64,000 nucleotides of DNA, taken from positions 186,001 through 250,000 of the forward strand of contig NZ_OZ038525.1 of the NCBI RefSeq assembly GCF_964036645.1. Reading direction: 5' to 3'. This document shows, piece after piece, positions 52,805 to 63,284 of the stretch (the first letter of the stretch is position 1; each line of letters opens with the position of its first letter). A model generated the notes under the pieces. The model did no database searches, was not told the origin of the DNA, and saw nothing but the letters and a program-made list of their open reading frames with translations. Source of the stretch: Tenacibaculum sp. 190524A02b (GTDB lineage: Bacteria; Bacteroidota; Bacteroidia; Flavobacteriales; Flavobacteriaceae). The position numbers and the translations under genes were made by a program.

Positions 52805-53995
52805 ATGACAACCCTTCTAGTTAAACAAACCAACTTTGGTTTAAAGAAGACACTACAATTAATTTTACTTAGTTTATTATTTACTTCCATGTCTGAACCG
52901 GTATTTTCTCACGGAACAGTAATTTGGCCAAAAAGTAGAATAAAACAGTGTCATGAAAACCCAACCGGAAATAATTGTCAGCCTTGTGGAGGCGCAATTT
53001 ATGAATGGAGATCTATTTTACAACCCCATACTGATTATGGAAAACATCGAAACTATGTTCCTGATGGACAACTTGCCAGCGGAGGAAACCCAGGTAAATT
53101 TGGTTGCCTTGATGCTTTGATAAATTGGCCTTCACAAAATGATTGGAGAACAACAAAAGTTAATTATGGAGATATATATGTTAAGTGGCAAAATACGGCG
53201 CCGCATAGAACAGAATATTACAAAGTATATATTACACCATTAGATTGGGATCCGTCTAAACCTTTAAATTGGGATGACTTAATAGAAATTGGTCATGTAG
53301 GAAAAAGACCAGCAGAAGATTTTACTGTAATTAAAGCTACGATTCCTGATTCGTACATAGGAAAAAGAGCAGCTTTATATAGTGTATGGCAAAGAGAGTT
53401 TACGCATAGCCATGAAGCTTTTTATTCTGTAAGCGATATTAATGTAGTAAGATCTGGAGGAGCTAGTAGTGATGGTGATACTGGTGGAGGGGACGATGAT
53501 GGCGGAGGAGATGATGATGGTGGAGGAGATGATGACGGTGGAGGAGATGACTGCGGTACAGCTAAAAAGTGGAATCAAGATGCTGTATATGTAAAAGATG
53601 ATGTTGTGAGTCATCAAGGAGATTTGTATAGAGCTAAATGGTGGACTAAAAACCATAACCCAACTAATAATTCAGGTCCATGGCAAGTATGGGAAAAAAC
53701 AGGAAGTTGTAATGCAACACCAAGTCAGGCATTTACTATTGTAGATAATTATCCTAACCCATTCCGAGAGGTAACATCCATAAATTATAAGGTTAATAAA
53801 CCGGTTAAAGGTTTGAGTATGACAATTAGAACGCTTGATAATCTTGTTGTGCACAGCGTTTTTTCTAAGAAGCGAAAATCGTTAGGGAAACATAAACAAC
53901 CGCTTAATACCACAGGATTGGCACCTGGAGTTTATTTATGTGTGTTAGAAGATGAAAATGGAACAGTCAGTAGAAAAAAGATTTTAGTAAAATAA
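52805..53995 (+). CDS. AA10 lytic polysaccharide monooxygenase with chitin-binding CBM and T9SS domain
   Basis: A 396-aa secreted copper enzyme that cleaves crystalline chitin oxidatively. The signal peptide ends at VFS, so the mature protein starts with His36, the N-terminal residue of the copper histidine brace. The second brace His is His134 in NTAPHRTEYY, and the axial Phe is in HEAFYSVSDINV. Residues ~219-249 are a Gly/Asp linker, ~253-302 a CBM5/12-like chitin-binding module with WKNQ/YVKDDVVSHQGDLYRAKW aromatics, and ~315-396 a type A T9SS sorting domain (NYPNPFREVTSINY). It makes the host a chitin degrader. It ends at two terminators. Confidence 0.93.
   Translation: MTTLLVKQTNFGLKKTLQLILLSLLFTSMSEPVFSHGTVIWPKSRIKQCHENPTGNNCQPCGGAIYEWRSILQPHTDYGKHRNYVPDGQLASGGNPGKFGCLDALINWPSQNDWRTTKVNYGDIYVKWQNTAPHRTEYYKVYITPLDWDPSKPLNWDDLIEIGHVGKRPAEDFTVIKATIPDSYIGKRAALYSVWQREFTHSHEAFYSVSDINVVRSGGASSDGDTGGGDDDGGGDDDGGGDDDGGGDDCGTAKKWNQDAVYVKDDVVSHQGDLYRAKWWTKNHNPTNNSGPWQVWEKTGSCNATPSQAFTIVDNYPNPFREVTSINYKVNKPVKGLSMTIRTLDNLVVHSVFSKKRKSLGKHKQPLNTTGLAPGVYLCVLEDENGTVSRKKILVK
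53483..53551 (+). repeat. 18-bp tandem repeat coding the LPMO Gly-Asp linker
   Basis: About 3.8 copies of an 18-bp unit GGn GGA GGn GAy GAT GAy, each coding Gly3-Asp3. The unit is a multiple of three, so copy-number change alters linker length without breaking the frame. Confidence 0.85.
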
Positions 53996-54028
53996 TTAAA
54001 TAAAACTAAAGTTAAGTAACCAAATTTT

Positions 54029-54060
54029 AAGCGAGATTTTTCTTTAAGAATTTCTCGCTT
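54029..54060 (+). terminator. LPMO terminator 1
   Basis: Stem AAGCGAGA (54029-54036) with TCTCGCTT (54053-54060), followed by T4, shortly after the LPMO stop. Confidence 0.75.
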
Positions 54061-54072
54061 TTTTATAAAAAC

Positions 54073-54105
54073 AAAAATACGATTCTGAAAAAGAATCGTA
54101 TTTTT
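54073..54105. terminator. Bidirectional terminator 2
   Basis: A perfect 14-bp stem AAAAATACGATTCT (54073-54086) with AGAATCGTATTTTT (54092-54105) and GAAAA loop, between the convergent LPMO and lipoprotein genes. Confidence 0.8.
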
Positions 54106-54167
54106 TAGATAAACATTAATAAATGTTAATAAGGGGAATTTAAAAAGGGATGTTATTTTGAGTGTTT

Positions 54168-55274
54168 CTATTTTAAAGTAATACTAAATTTTGATTCTGG
54201 GAAAAAGTTAAATCCTTCACCAATTTCTACAACTAATACATTAGCGGAATCAATACGAAGATTTACTGCTGGATTATTACTTGTAAACGAAGTTACTCCA
54301 TGAGCACTTTCAAAAGTAAGATAGTACCTGTCTTTAACACCAGCTTCTAGAACTCTATAGTTTTCTTTCCAAAAAGGATCTTCAGCTTTAGGTAATAAAT
54401 TAAAATCAATCGTATTACTTGTTAAGTTAATACTATATAATCCATTAATTGGAAAACCTCCATTAGGAGTTAAGTCTACTTTTAAAACATCAGGAAATTC
54501 AACTGCATTATTGCTTACTATAGCAGTTAAGTCTAAACCATTGGCACCTAAAGCAACACCTTCATTTATAATATTAGCAGTTAAGTTTAGTCCATCTTCG
54601 CCTAAATTAGATTTAAAAGCATAATCTAAATAAGCAGCAAATGAAATTTCATTAACTTGAGAATCAGCATATGTGTTTTTAACAGTTACTTTAGCTCCAT
54701 TAGTAAGAGGGGTACTACCAGCATTTTTAGCTTTTAAAGTTAATGTAAATTCAGAATCAGGTCTAAACTCAAACCCTTCACCAACTTCTACTACTAATAT
54801 TTTATCTGAGTCAACTCTTAAGTTAATAGCAGCATTATTAGAGGTAAAACTATCTACATTATGTGGGGCATCAAAAGTTAAGTAATATCTATCTTTAACA
54901 CCAGCTTCTAAAGTTCTATAATTCTCTTTCCAAAAAGCATCGTCTGCCTTTGGTAATAATTTGAACTCAATGGTGTTTTCAGATAAATTGATAGCGTACA
55001 AAGGATTAATTTTAGGCCCTCCACCTGAAGTTAAATCAGCCTTTAATGTTTCAGGGAATTCAACGGCAGCATCTTTAAAAGCATAATCTAAATAAGCTGC
55101 AAAGGAAATTTCTTGAACATTGAAATCTTCGTAGGTATTATGTACAGTTACAGTATTACCTTCAAGGGTAGGTAAATTAATATCAGGGTTATCATTATCA
55201 TCGTTATTACACGAAATGAATAGATTACTAGATAGTATAAGTAAAACTATAGGGGTGAATTTTAAAAGTTTCAT
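54168..55274 (-). CDS. Lipoprotein with two tandem copies of an unknown beta-rich domain
   Basis: A 368-aa exported protein with lipobox FISC (Cys22) and an Asn/Asp-rich tether. Residues ~42-180 and ~196-368 are two copies of one domain sharing NTYxDxxVxEISFAAYLDYAF, FWKENYRxLEAGVKDRYYLTF, FTSNNxAxNLRxDS and LVVExGEGFxFxP. The second copy carries an extra ~35 residues (about 221-256) that itself contains a short repeat (GEDGLNLTANI, GANGLDLTAIV). No family is recognised; length and fold suggest a surface or periplasmic binding protein. Confidence 0.7.
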   Translation of the reverse strand: MKLLKFTPIVLLILSSNLFISCNNDDNDNPDINLPTLEGNTVTVHNTYEDFNVQEISFAAYLDYAFKDAAVEFPETLKADLTSGGGPKINPLYAINLSENTIEFKLLPKADDAFWKENYRTLEAGVKDRYYLTFDAPHNVDSFTSNNAAINLRVDSDKILVVEVGEGFEFRPDSEFTLTLKAKNAGSTPLTNGAKVTVKNTYADSQVNEISFAAYLDYAFKSNLGEDGLNLTANIINEGVALGANGLDLTAIVSNNAVEFPDVLKVDLTPNGGFPINGLYSINLTSNTIDFNLLPKAEDPFWKENYRVLEAGVKDRYYLTFESAHGVTSFTSNNPAVNLRIDSANVLVVEIGEGFNFFPESKFSITLK

Positions 55275-55434
55275 GATGTTGTTTTTTTAATTAAAAATTA
55301 CAATGCAAAGTTGTATTTAAATAGAAACTTTTTCGCTATACAAAAAAGAGTAAAAACTGTAATTATGGGAGTTAAACTTGTAGCTTACTATTTTTTGTTA
55401 AGCCTTCTAAAAGGATGTGTAAATCTTGAAGGAA

Positions 55435-56601
55435 TTAAATAAAATGATGATTGTTTAGTTTGTAAATAGAATACATTTGTTTTTGCATTAATTTATCAGG
55501 TGTACTTTTTAGAATAAAATTCCTGATAAGTTCCCCAATTTTATTGGTGATTGCAATTTTAGAAGTAAATCTAGATTGCCTCACTAAATGCTGTACCTTA
55601 GGTTTTCTATGCTTGTAGAATTCATTATAAGCAGTATTAAAATTAAGATGATATCTTTTTAGGAAATTACTAATAAAATAGGCATCTTCAATAGCTTGAG
55701 CTCCACCTTGACCAAGGTCAGGTGTCATCCCATGAGCAGCATCACCAAGTAAACAAATTTCACCATTATGCCATTTAGATAATACGTTTAAATCATAAAT
55801 GTCATTTTTAATAATTTTTTCAACAGTAGTATTGCTTATTAGTTGATTCACAATAGGAGTAAACTCAGAGAATAAATGCAAAAGAAGCTCTTTATGGTTG
55901 TCAATACCTTTATAATTAGGAGGACTCAATTTTACTGCAAACCAATACACTTTATCTTGAGCTATTTTAGATACACCAAATTGTAATTGTTTGCCCCAAA
56001 GCGTAAAGCCAACATTCGTTAGCTCATTAGGTAATGTAAAGTTTGAAATTCCCCTCCAGCATGTCTGCCCAGAATACCTTAGGTTACTTTTGGGAAATAA
56101 TTGATTTCTAACTTTAGAATTGAGTCCATCCGCACCAAGAATGGAATCTGATTTAACAATAGTATTGTCCGAAAAATGAATATTAAATGAAGTATCAGAA
56201 TTAATGGAGTATTTTTCGAAACCTTTATTTAGTTGAATGTTTTTTTGATCACAAAAGTTAAGTAATATTTTCTGAAGTGTACCTCTATGTATAGCAATGG
56301 TAGTGTAGCCAAATTTCTCTTTAACAAATGTTTGTTCAGAATTTGAAATAGACTTTAGTTGATGGTCTGCAAGACGTATGACATCTAAAGAATTTCCCGA
56401 ATCTATAATAGCTTTTAATAGTTGAGGGTTAATCCATTCAAAAACCTGTAAAGCGTTAGGAGGTAGCCAAATACCAGCTCCTACTTCTTTAATAACGGGT
56501 GTTTTTTCATAAAGAGTATATGGTATGTTTAATTTTTCAAAGCACAAAGCAGTGGTCAATCCACCAATTCCACCACCAATAATAGCTATATTTTTAGACA
56601 T
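55435..56601 (-). CDS. FAD-dependent monooxygenase
   Basis: A 388-aa flavoprotein of the group A hydroxylases (salicylate / kynurenine 3-monooxygenase-like). The ATG at 56601 (MSKNIAIIGGGIGGLTTAL) starts directly at the FAD Rossmann motif, so it is preferred to 56622. Other FAD/NAD motifs: ILGADGLNSKVR and LLGDAAHGMTPDLGQGGAQAIEDA. The substrate is an aromatic compound by family analogy only, and no pathway neighbour is present. Confidence 0.9.
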   Translation of the reverse strand: MSKNIAIIGGGIGGLTTALCFEKLNIPYTLYEKTPVIKEVGAGIWLPPNALQVFEWINPQLLKAIIDSGNSLDVIRLADHQLKSISNSEQTFVKEKFGYTTIAIHRGTLQKILLNFCDQKNIQLNKGFEKYSINSDTSFNIHFSDNTIVKSDSILGADGLNSKVRNQLFPKSNLRYSGQTCWRGISNFTLPNELTNVGFTLWGKQLQFGVSKIAQDKVYWFAVKLSPPNYKGIDNHKELLLHLFSEFTPIVNQLISNTTVEKIIKNDIYDLNVLSKWHNGEICLLGDAAHGMTPDLGQGGAQAIEDAYFISNFLKRYHLNFNTAYNEFYKHRKPKVQHLVRQSRFTSKIAITNKIGELIRNFILKSTPDKLMQKQMYSIYKLNNHHFI

Positions 56602-56794
56602 GTATATAAGGTTAATTTCCATTATAAAAATAAACCCTTTTCAATTTTTAAAGATTGATAAATGTCAAGAAAATATATGAAGGTTTTCAATAAGCTATAA
56701 GGTGAGTTTAGTATTACAATTAGTGTAAAAAAACAATAATATGGGAAGTGTAAAATGTTAACTTTGTTGGATTAAATTAAAACCACTACTAAAC

Positions 56795-58063
56795 ATGAAA
56801 AGAATAAGTATTCTACACATTTTAATAGCAATATTCATTGTGCAAGTTCAAAAAAATCAAGCACAAACAACCACAAATTACGGTGAAGGCTCTGGTACAC
56901 AAGGAGAAAAAAATACCTTTTTGGGATATAATGCAGGAGCATTAACCACGAGTAACGATAACTCGTTCTTTGGTTATAATGCAGGTGCAAAAAATGCTAC
57001 AGGAACGCACAACATGTTTTTAGGAAGAAGTGCTGGATTTAACAATACAACAGCTTCTTACAATATGTTTTTCGGTTCTAGTTCTGGTTTAAATACCAAC
57101 ACTGGAGGATATAATATGTTTTTAGGTGCTTTTTCTGGATTTAGCAACAGAAATGGTAACAGTAATATATACATAGGTTTTTCATCTGGTAGAAATAATA
57201 CTTCAGGAGGTAAGAATGTATTTATAGGATCTAGTTCAGGAACGAATAACAAAGGGAATTCAAATGTGTTTTTGGGGTATAGTGCAGGATATGATGAACT
57301 AGGAAGCAACAAATTATATATTGAAAACTCTAAAAATGAAATTCCATTAATTTATGGAGATTTTAGTACCAATCAAGTAGGTATTAATGTAAAACCGACT
57401 TCTAGTGAAACTACATTTGCTGTAGGTGGGCAAACGGAAGTTCAAGGAAATTTATTAGCTACTGGGAATGTTGGAATAGGAACCGAATCTCCTGATAGAG
57501 CTTTAGACATTGCTGGTGGAGATACTTGGCAAGTAAAGCTTTCAAATACTTCAGAAACCAAAAGAATGTTTATGGGGTGGTACGAATCTCGCGGTGCTAT
57601 GGAAATTAGTACTTGGGGTGATGGAACTTTTCAAAATGTACCTTTAAGTTTTTTACCTCAAAAGGTTACATTTAATGGAAATGTAGGTATAGGAACTCTG
57701 AATCCAAGTGCTGATTATAAATTATCAGTTAATGGAAAAATAAGAGCTAAAGAAGTAACAATAGAATCTGATTGGGCAGATTATGTTTTTGAAAATGACT
57801 ATAAACTTCCTACCTTAAAAGAAGTAGAAACACACATCAAAGAAAAAGGACATCTTATTAATATTCCTTCAGCAACTGAAGTACATAAAAATGGTGTAAA
57901 ATTAGGAGAAATTAACTCTAAACTTCTAGAAAAGATTGAAGAATTGACTTTGTATACAATTGCTCAAGAGAAAAAACTTGAAGCACAAGAAAAGCAATTA
58001 AAAACACAAGAAGAGCGATTAAAAAAATTAGAAGAATTGTTATTGGTAAAGAATAAAAAATAA
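56795..58063 (+). CDS. Secreted repeat-rich fibre-like protein with C-terminal coiled coil
   Basis: A 422-aa exported protein (signal peptide 1-23). Residues ~38-170 hold about seven ~24-aa repeats (NTFLGYNAGALTTS, NSFFGYNAGAKNAT, NMFLGRSAGFNNTT and so on), each with a Phe/Tyr-Leu-Gly-x-x-Ala/Ser-Gly turn, like the beta-roll of trimeric autotransporters and phage tail fibres. Then come VGIGT-containing segments (~223-310) and a C-terminal coiled coil (LEAQEKQLKTQEERLKKLEE). No T9SS sorting domain is visible. Such proteins often precede RHS-like genes in Bacteroidota, as here (gap 87 bp), and are likely surface adhesins or assembly factors. Confidence 0.75.
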   Translation: MKRISILHILIAIFIVQVQKNQAQTTTNYGEGSGTQGEKNTFLGYNAGALTTSNDNSFFGYNAGAKNATGTHNMFLGRSAGFNNTTASYNMFFGSSSGLNTNTGGYNMFLGAFSGFSNRNGNSNIYIGFSSGRNNTSGGKNVFIGSSSGTNNKGNSNVFLGYSAGYDELGSNKLYIENSKNEIPLIYGDFSTNQVGINVKPTSSETTFAVGGQTEVQGNLLATGNVGIGTESPDRALDIAGGDTWQVKLSNTSETKRMFMGWYESRGAMEISTWGDGTFQNVPLSFLPQKVTFNGNVGIGTLNPSADYKLSVNGKIRAKEVTIESDWADYVFENDYKLPTLKEVETHIKEKGHLINIPSATEVHKNGVKLGEINSKLLEKIEELTLYTIAQEKKLEAQEKQLKTQEERLKKLEELLLVKNKK

Positions 58064-58150
58064 TCATACTAATTAGTTCATGTAACTTTTACAACGTTTA
58101 GTATAAAATATACTTATTTCTAAAACTTAACTATTAAAGACTATTATGTT

Positions 58151-61100
58151 ATGAATAGTGCTATTATAAAAAAAATTGCTCAAAGGTTTATTGTAGATAA
58201 AACCTTGGCAAAAAAAGAGCATACCAAAGCATCACATCGAAGAATAGCTTTATTCTTTATCTGTGTATTTATGCAAAGTCTATTACCCCATAATCAATTA
58301 TGGGCCAATAATAATGGACCTAATGCACCCGAGGCAGCAGCTTTTGAACCTATAGATGCGACTGATATGGTAAACTTGGTAACTGGAGATTTTTCTTATG
58401 TGTTACCCTTATTAAATGTACCTTCTCCTGAAGGTGGTTACCCCCTGGCCCTTTCTTATCATGCAGGAATTGCTATGGACCAAGAGGCTTCGTGGGTTGG
58501 TTTAGGCTGGTCATTAAATCCTGGGGCGATTAATCGATCTGTGAATGGAGTACCAGATGATTGGAAAAATACAAGAAAGTACAGTGTTTTCTATGACGAA
58601 GGAGGAACTATCACATCCTATTCTGGTTCAGTAAGTGTTGGATGGGGAGGTGATGGTAGTGCTTTTTCAGCAGGTTTGTATGCTAGTTATTCTGAACACC
58701 AATCTTCACATGGAGAAAATTCTTATCGATTTGATATTGGAGTAACTGGTAGTGTAGGCTTTAAAAACACTCCCTTATCAATAAGAGGGAGATTAGGTAC
58801 TGATGGTGTTGGTATTAATTCTTCATATACTTATGGCGCTAATACCGAAAGTCCAATAAAATTTTCTACATCAGTTAATCAAAGTTTTATTGATGGTACT
58901 ACCGATGTTTCAGTAACTGCTTCTAGAAAACTATCAAGTCTAGGCTTTTCCTATAATTCAAATAATGGTTTCTCTGGAGGTATTAACATAAATGGATTAC
59001 CTCAAAAAACTAAAGGAAATAATGCTATGGATACTAGAATGTCATTTGATACCAAAACCTTAACAGCATATATCCCTTTAGGAAAATTTAATATTAATGC
59101 CAAATATCAAAAAACAAAATATTGGGCTTATGAAAATGACTATAGTACTTTTGATGGTGCTCTTTACGCAGGAAATCTTCAAAACACATTAAAAGAAAGT
59201 TTGTTTGATTGGAAAGTAGCTTTCGATTCTCATGAGTCTTATTATGAAAAAGATCCTAACGAACAAGCTAGAAGGGCTAATTACTCTAAAGTAAGTTATG
59301 ATAATTATTCTGTTTCTGGTCAAGGTATATCTGGTTCAATAAAACCATATCTTTTTCAAGAGGCTCCTTTAAAAATTCAGGAAAGAGTTTTAGGAACAGA
59401 TGATAGAGGAAGGGCTAACCTTCGTGCAATTTATAATTATCCTATAATAGGACAATCTGGAGATAAGTTTACTAAAAGTATTAATCAAATACCTTTTTAT
59501 TTTGAAAATGAAAACTCATCATATTTAAGAGTAAAATCTGGTAATTGGTCGGTTAATTCAAATACTTATAATTCTATTTTTGCTATTAATACTTTAAGTA
59601 AAACTATAGAAGATACATTTACAATTGATGATAAAACCTATAAAGGAACAAACGCTAACGGAACTATGCGAAAAGGTTCTTATATCAGCGCGTATACAAA
59701 TAAGCAAATTATTGATAATCCAAGCTTAATTTTAAAACCCTATAGTTTTAACAGAAGAAGACTTAAAGATGAAGTTCTTGACGGAATAGGTGCTTATAAA
59801 GTAACGGCTTCAGATGGTAAAACGTATCATTATTCTCTACCTGTGTACCATCATGAAGAATTTTCTAGAGTTTCGGATATTGATAAGGATATTAGAAAAC
59901 AATTTTCAGAACAAATGCAATTAGCCCCTTACGCTACTCACTGGCTATTAACAGCAGTTACAGGACCTGATTATATTGATGTAAATAATAATCAAATAGT
60001 AGATAAAGATGATTACGGATACTGGGTTGGTTTTGATTACGGCATGTGGAATGAAGGTTATGCTTGGCGCATTCCTGCTAGTGGTTATCATAAATCAGAA
60101 AAAACAAAAAGTTATCAATGGGGAGTAAAAGAAGTATATTATTTAGATAAAATAAAAACAAGAACACATACAGCTTTATTTGTAAAATCAATAAGAGATG
60201 ATAATGTTTCTTCAGGATTACTTAATCTCGGATCAAAAGATACTCCTAAAGAATATAGAGATAGACATTTACAAAGTTATGTTAGAGGTGACGATGGTAA
60301 AAACTATTTTAATGGGGTTTATGACAATATGCGTATTGTTAGTGCTAGCCCTGCTTATGCTCAAATAGATTCAAAACATAGTAATTTTTTCAAATTTGAA
60401 AAACAACACTCTTTAAAATTATCAAAGATTATTCTTTTAAAGAATAATAAAATTAATGAAGAAATTATAAAAACAAATCCTCATGAAATAGGATCTCGCT
60501 TTGGAGGGGAGATAAAAATGGATAGCTTTTACGAAGAGTTTAATATTGTTACTGGACCTGTTTATTCAATAACTAAACCACTCCATGAAAGACGTTGGGA
60601 TTCTCATTTTTATAGAAATATACTTGACTTAAAAGATATTACAGCACAAGCTTCAAAGTTAACAGGAGTTATAAAATCAATAAATTTTGATTATTCTTAT
60701 AAACTGGCTACTCAATCTCCTAACTCTTATAACACTAGTAGAGGAAAATTAACACTTGAGAAAGTTACTACAAGAGGGAAAAACGATGATTTTCTAATAC
60801 CTCCTTTCAAATTTGATTATATAAACTCTGCTGTTTACAATATAGATAATGTAGATGATTGGGGATATAATAAAGGAATTCCTCAGGCTTGGAGTATGAA
60901 TAAAATTACTACACCAACAGGAGGCACTATTAATATAGAGTATGAAGAAGACAGTTATTATATGGAAGCAGCACAAACTACTCCTTCGAGTACATTCACT
61001 GATAAAAAAGGTGGTGGAATAAGGGTAAAAAACTTAACTGTTGAAAATGATGGCAAAAAATATACCTCTTCTTATAGTTATAATTTACTTAATAAATCTT

Positions 61101-63271
61101 CAGGAGTAACTTCTTATGCTCCTTCTAAACAAGAAAAACAAGTAAAATTTATTGGCGAAATACCTGCTCCAGGAGTAATGTATGAAAAAGTAACTGTAGC
61201 ACATAAAGATATTTCGAGTAAAGTTACCACTAAAGACGAGTATACTTTTCAAGTTCTACCAAAAATGGTTACAAATTTAAGTGGTGGATTTACAATGAAT
61301 AGTCTTAAATCAGGAGAAATTTTATCACTTAAAAGAAATCAAGATCAATATCATAATGTAACACTATCTGGTAATTCTATGCAAGCAAATTTATCTAAAT
61401 TCACATTGACGGATCATACAGCAAAGCTTGGTAGTTTATTGTCTAAAATAAGTTATAATGAAAAAGGACAAAGAATTTCTGCTTCATATAATATTTATAA
61501 AAATACCGAAGAAATTCAACAAGGGCTACATCAAGAAACTAATAAGGTTTATAAAAAAGTAGCCTCAAGAGATAATCCGGACAAACTAGTTTTAATTTCT
61601 TCAAGTAAAATTAAATTACCTAACGTTTTAAAGTATCAAAGTACTCATGTAGGAAACTATAAAAATCAAATTAATTTTGACTCTTACGATTTTGTTACCG
61701 GACAACCTATACAGACTACGTCCACTTTAAGTGATGGTACTGAAATAAAATCCAAAACTATTCCAGCTTATTCCATTTATCCTGAAATGGGATCCAAAGT
61801 AGATAACATCAATAACAGAAATATGTTATCACAATCAGCAGCTAACCTTACCCAAATAAAAAAAGGAGAAGATTGGAAAACCATTGGAGCTAATATTACT
61901 ACTTGGAATAGTTTTTGGAATTATCGCAAACCAGATGGTACTATTGAAAGTGCTACAACTCCAAAAGTATGGCGTAAACATAAAAACTTTGCTTGGAAAG
62001 GTGAAGTAGATTCTACAGGTGTGTATCTAAGTTATTCTGGAGATTTTGACAATTTTAATTTTCATGAAGACTTTAATCAACCTAATGATAAATGGATCAA
62101 TACTTCTACCGTTAATTTATACGATCATTTCTCTATGCCATTAGAAACTGAAGATATTAATGGGAATAGTATCGCTACTAAAATGGGAGATCGTGATAGT
62201 AAAATTATTGCGACCTGTAATTCAAAATATACAGAAATGTTTTATAGTGGAGCTGAATACTCTAGAGTCATTAATGGAATAACATATTTAGATGGAGAGA
62301 TAAAAACAAATGGAAGTATTGTGAATATAGACAAAGCTCATACAGGGAATCATATTATTCGTGCGAGTAATACAGAAGCCTTTGAAGTTACTTTTCCTAT
62401 AGACTCCAACCGTAAAGTACAAGAATCTTATTATAAAGTATCTGTTTGGGTGCGTAAAGGACAAGAAAATAACCTAACGATAGTTAGAAAAGTAGGAAAT
62501 CACTTCCCTTTTGTACAAGAGTTTGAGCCAAGTCAAACGATAACGGCCGGAGATTGGGTACAACTAAGTGGATATATCGATATCCCTACAGAAGAAACTA
62601 CATTACAAATCTACACCAATGGAACTTCTGATTTGGATGATTTTAGGATTCTCCCTATAGAATCTAACATGACCAGTTATGTATACAACAAACGAGATGA
62701 GCTTTCATACATTATTGGGGCTAATAATTTAGCCACAAAGTATGAATATGATGATGCAGGACGATTGAAAAAGACATACACTGAAGTAATCGATGATACT
62801 GGAATTATTGGTGGGTTTAAATTACAAAAAGAAATTAATTACCATTATAAGTATGTGCCTACAACTGAAGATTTAGATCCTGACAAATTATATTTACGTT
62901 TACCTATAGATAGTGCTACAGATAACACTACCACTGTAAGGGCTGTAGTTACTGGAGGTTCAGGTGAATATGAATATGAATTTGATCAAAACAGGACTGG
63001 AAGCAATTTTTCTTTCTCTGGATATGGTTCTAGTAAAACTATAACAATTCAAACGTATTGTCCTAAAGGAAGAATTTTTTATAAATGCTGGGTAAGAGAT
63101 AAAATTACAGGTAGAACAGTAGAAAGAGCTCATAGTCATCAAAGAATATGTAATAATGATGATGACGATGATGGAAATCCGATTCCAGATGATCAACCTA
63201 GAAACAATCAACAAGGACCAGGTAGAGATGGACAACCTATTGATAATAATCCAATGGATGAACAACCTTAA
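58151..63271 (+). CDS. Giant RHS-like exported protein
   Basis: A 1706-aa exported protein with a long signal region (~1-52, ending LWANNN). The mature start FEPIDATDMVNLVTGDFSYVLPLLNVPSPEGGYPLALSYHAGI followed by WVGLGWSLNPGAI is the typical opening of large Bacteroidota YD/RHS proteins. A YD repeat YEYDDAGRLKKTY is at about 1531, and a Ca-binding-like EF-type stretch VDVNNNQIVDKDDYG at about 615. It ends in an Asp/Pro/Asn-rich tail instead of a toxin domain. The product probably builds a shell-like beta structure. A complete RHS core or toxin tip, if any, would be in genes beyond the window. Confidence 0.78.
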   Translation: MNSAIIKKIAQRFIVDKTLAKKEHTKASHRRIALFFICVFMQSLLPHNQLWANNNGPNAPEAAAFEPIDATDMVNLVTGDFSYVLPLLNVPSPEGGYPLALSYHAGIAMDQEASWVGLGWSLNPGAINRSVNGVPDDWKNTRKYSVFYDEGGTITSYSGSVSVGWGGDGSAFSAGLYASYSEHQSSHGENSYRFDIGVTGSVGFKNTPLSIRGRLGTDGVGINSSYTYGANTESPIKFSTSVNQSFIDGTTDVSVTASRKLSSLGFSYNSNNGFSGGININGLPQKTKGNNAMDTRMSFDTKTLTAYIPLGKFNINAKYQKTKYWAYENDYSTFDGALYAGNLQNTLKESLFDWKVAFDSHESYYEKDPNEQARRANYSKVSYDNYSVSGQGISGSIKPYLFQEAPLKIQERVLGTDDRGRANLRAIYNYPIIGQSGDKFTKSINQIPFYFENENSSYLRVKSGNWSVNSNTYNSIFAINTLSKTIEDTFTIDDKTYKGTNANGTMRKGSYISAYTNKQIIDNPSLILKPYSFNRRRLKDEVLDGIGAYKVTASDGKTYHYSLPVYHHEEFSRVSDIDKDIRKQFSEQMQLAPYATHWLLTAVTGPDYIDVNNNQIVDKDDYGYWVGFDYGMWNEGYAWRIPASGYHKSEKTKSYQWGVKEVYYLDKIKTRTHTALFVKSIRDDNVSSGLLNLGSKDTPKEYRDRHLQSYVRGDDGKNYFNGVYDNMRIVSASPAYAQIDSKHSNFFKFEKQHSLKLSKIILLKNNKINEEIIKTNPHEIGSRFGGEIKMDSFYEEFNIVTGPVYSITKPLHERRWDSHFYRNILDLKDITAQASKLTGVIKSINFDYSYKLATQSPNSYNTSRGKLTLEKVTTRGKNDDFLIPPFKFDYINSAVYNIDNVDDWGYNKGIPQAWSMNKITTPTGGTINIEYEEDSYYMEAAQTTPSSTFTDKKGGGIRVKNLTVENDGKKYTSSYSYNLLNKSSGVTSYAPSKQEKQVKFIGEIPAPGVMYEKVTVAHKDISSKVTTKDEYTFQVLPKMVTNLSGGFTMNSLKSGEILSLKRNQDQYHNVTLSGNSMQANLSKFTLTDHTAKLGSLLSKISYNEKGQRISASYNIYKNTEEIQQGLHQETNKVYKKVASRDNPDKLVLISSSKIKLPNVLKYQSTHVGNYKNQINFDSYDFVTGQPIQTTSTLSDGTEIKSKTIPAYSIYPEMGSKVDNINNRNMLSQSAANLTQIKKGEDWKTIGANITTWNSFWNYRKPDGTIESATTPKVWRKHKNFAWKGEVDSTGVYLSYSGDFDNFNFHEDFNQPNDKWINTSTVNLYDHFSMPLETEDINGNSIATKMGDRDSKIIATCNSKYTEMFYSGAEYSRVINGITYLDGEIKTNGSIVNIDKAHTGNHIIRASNTEAFEVTFPIDSNRKVQESYYKVSVWVRKGQENNLTIVRKVGNHFPFVQEFEPSQTITAGDWVQLSGYIDIPTEETTLQIYTNGTSDLDDFRILPIESNMTSYVYNKRDELSYIIGANNLATKYEYDDAGRLKKTYTEVIDDTGIIGGFKLQKEINYHYKYVPTTEDLDPDKLYLRLPIDSATDNTTTVRAVVTGGSGEYEYEFDQNRTGSNFSFSGYGSSKTITIQTYCPKGRIFYKCWVRDKITGRTVERAHSHQRICNNDDDDDGNPIPDDQPRNNQQGPGRDGQPIDNNPMDEQP

Positions 63272-63284
63272 TACCTAAGAAAAA

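Noticed and set aside
53483..53551. Tandem repeat considered as CRISPR array
   Set aside because: Units are 18 bp with no spacers and code a Gly-Asp linker in frame.
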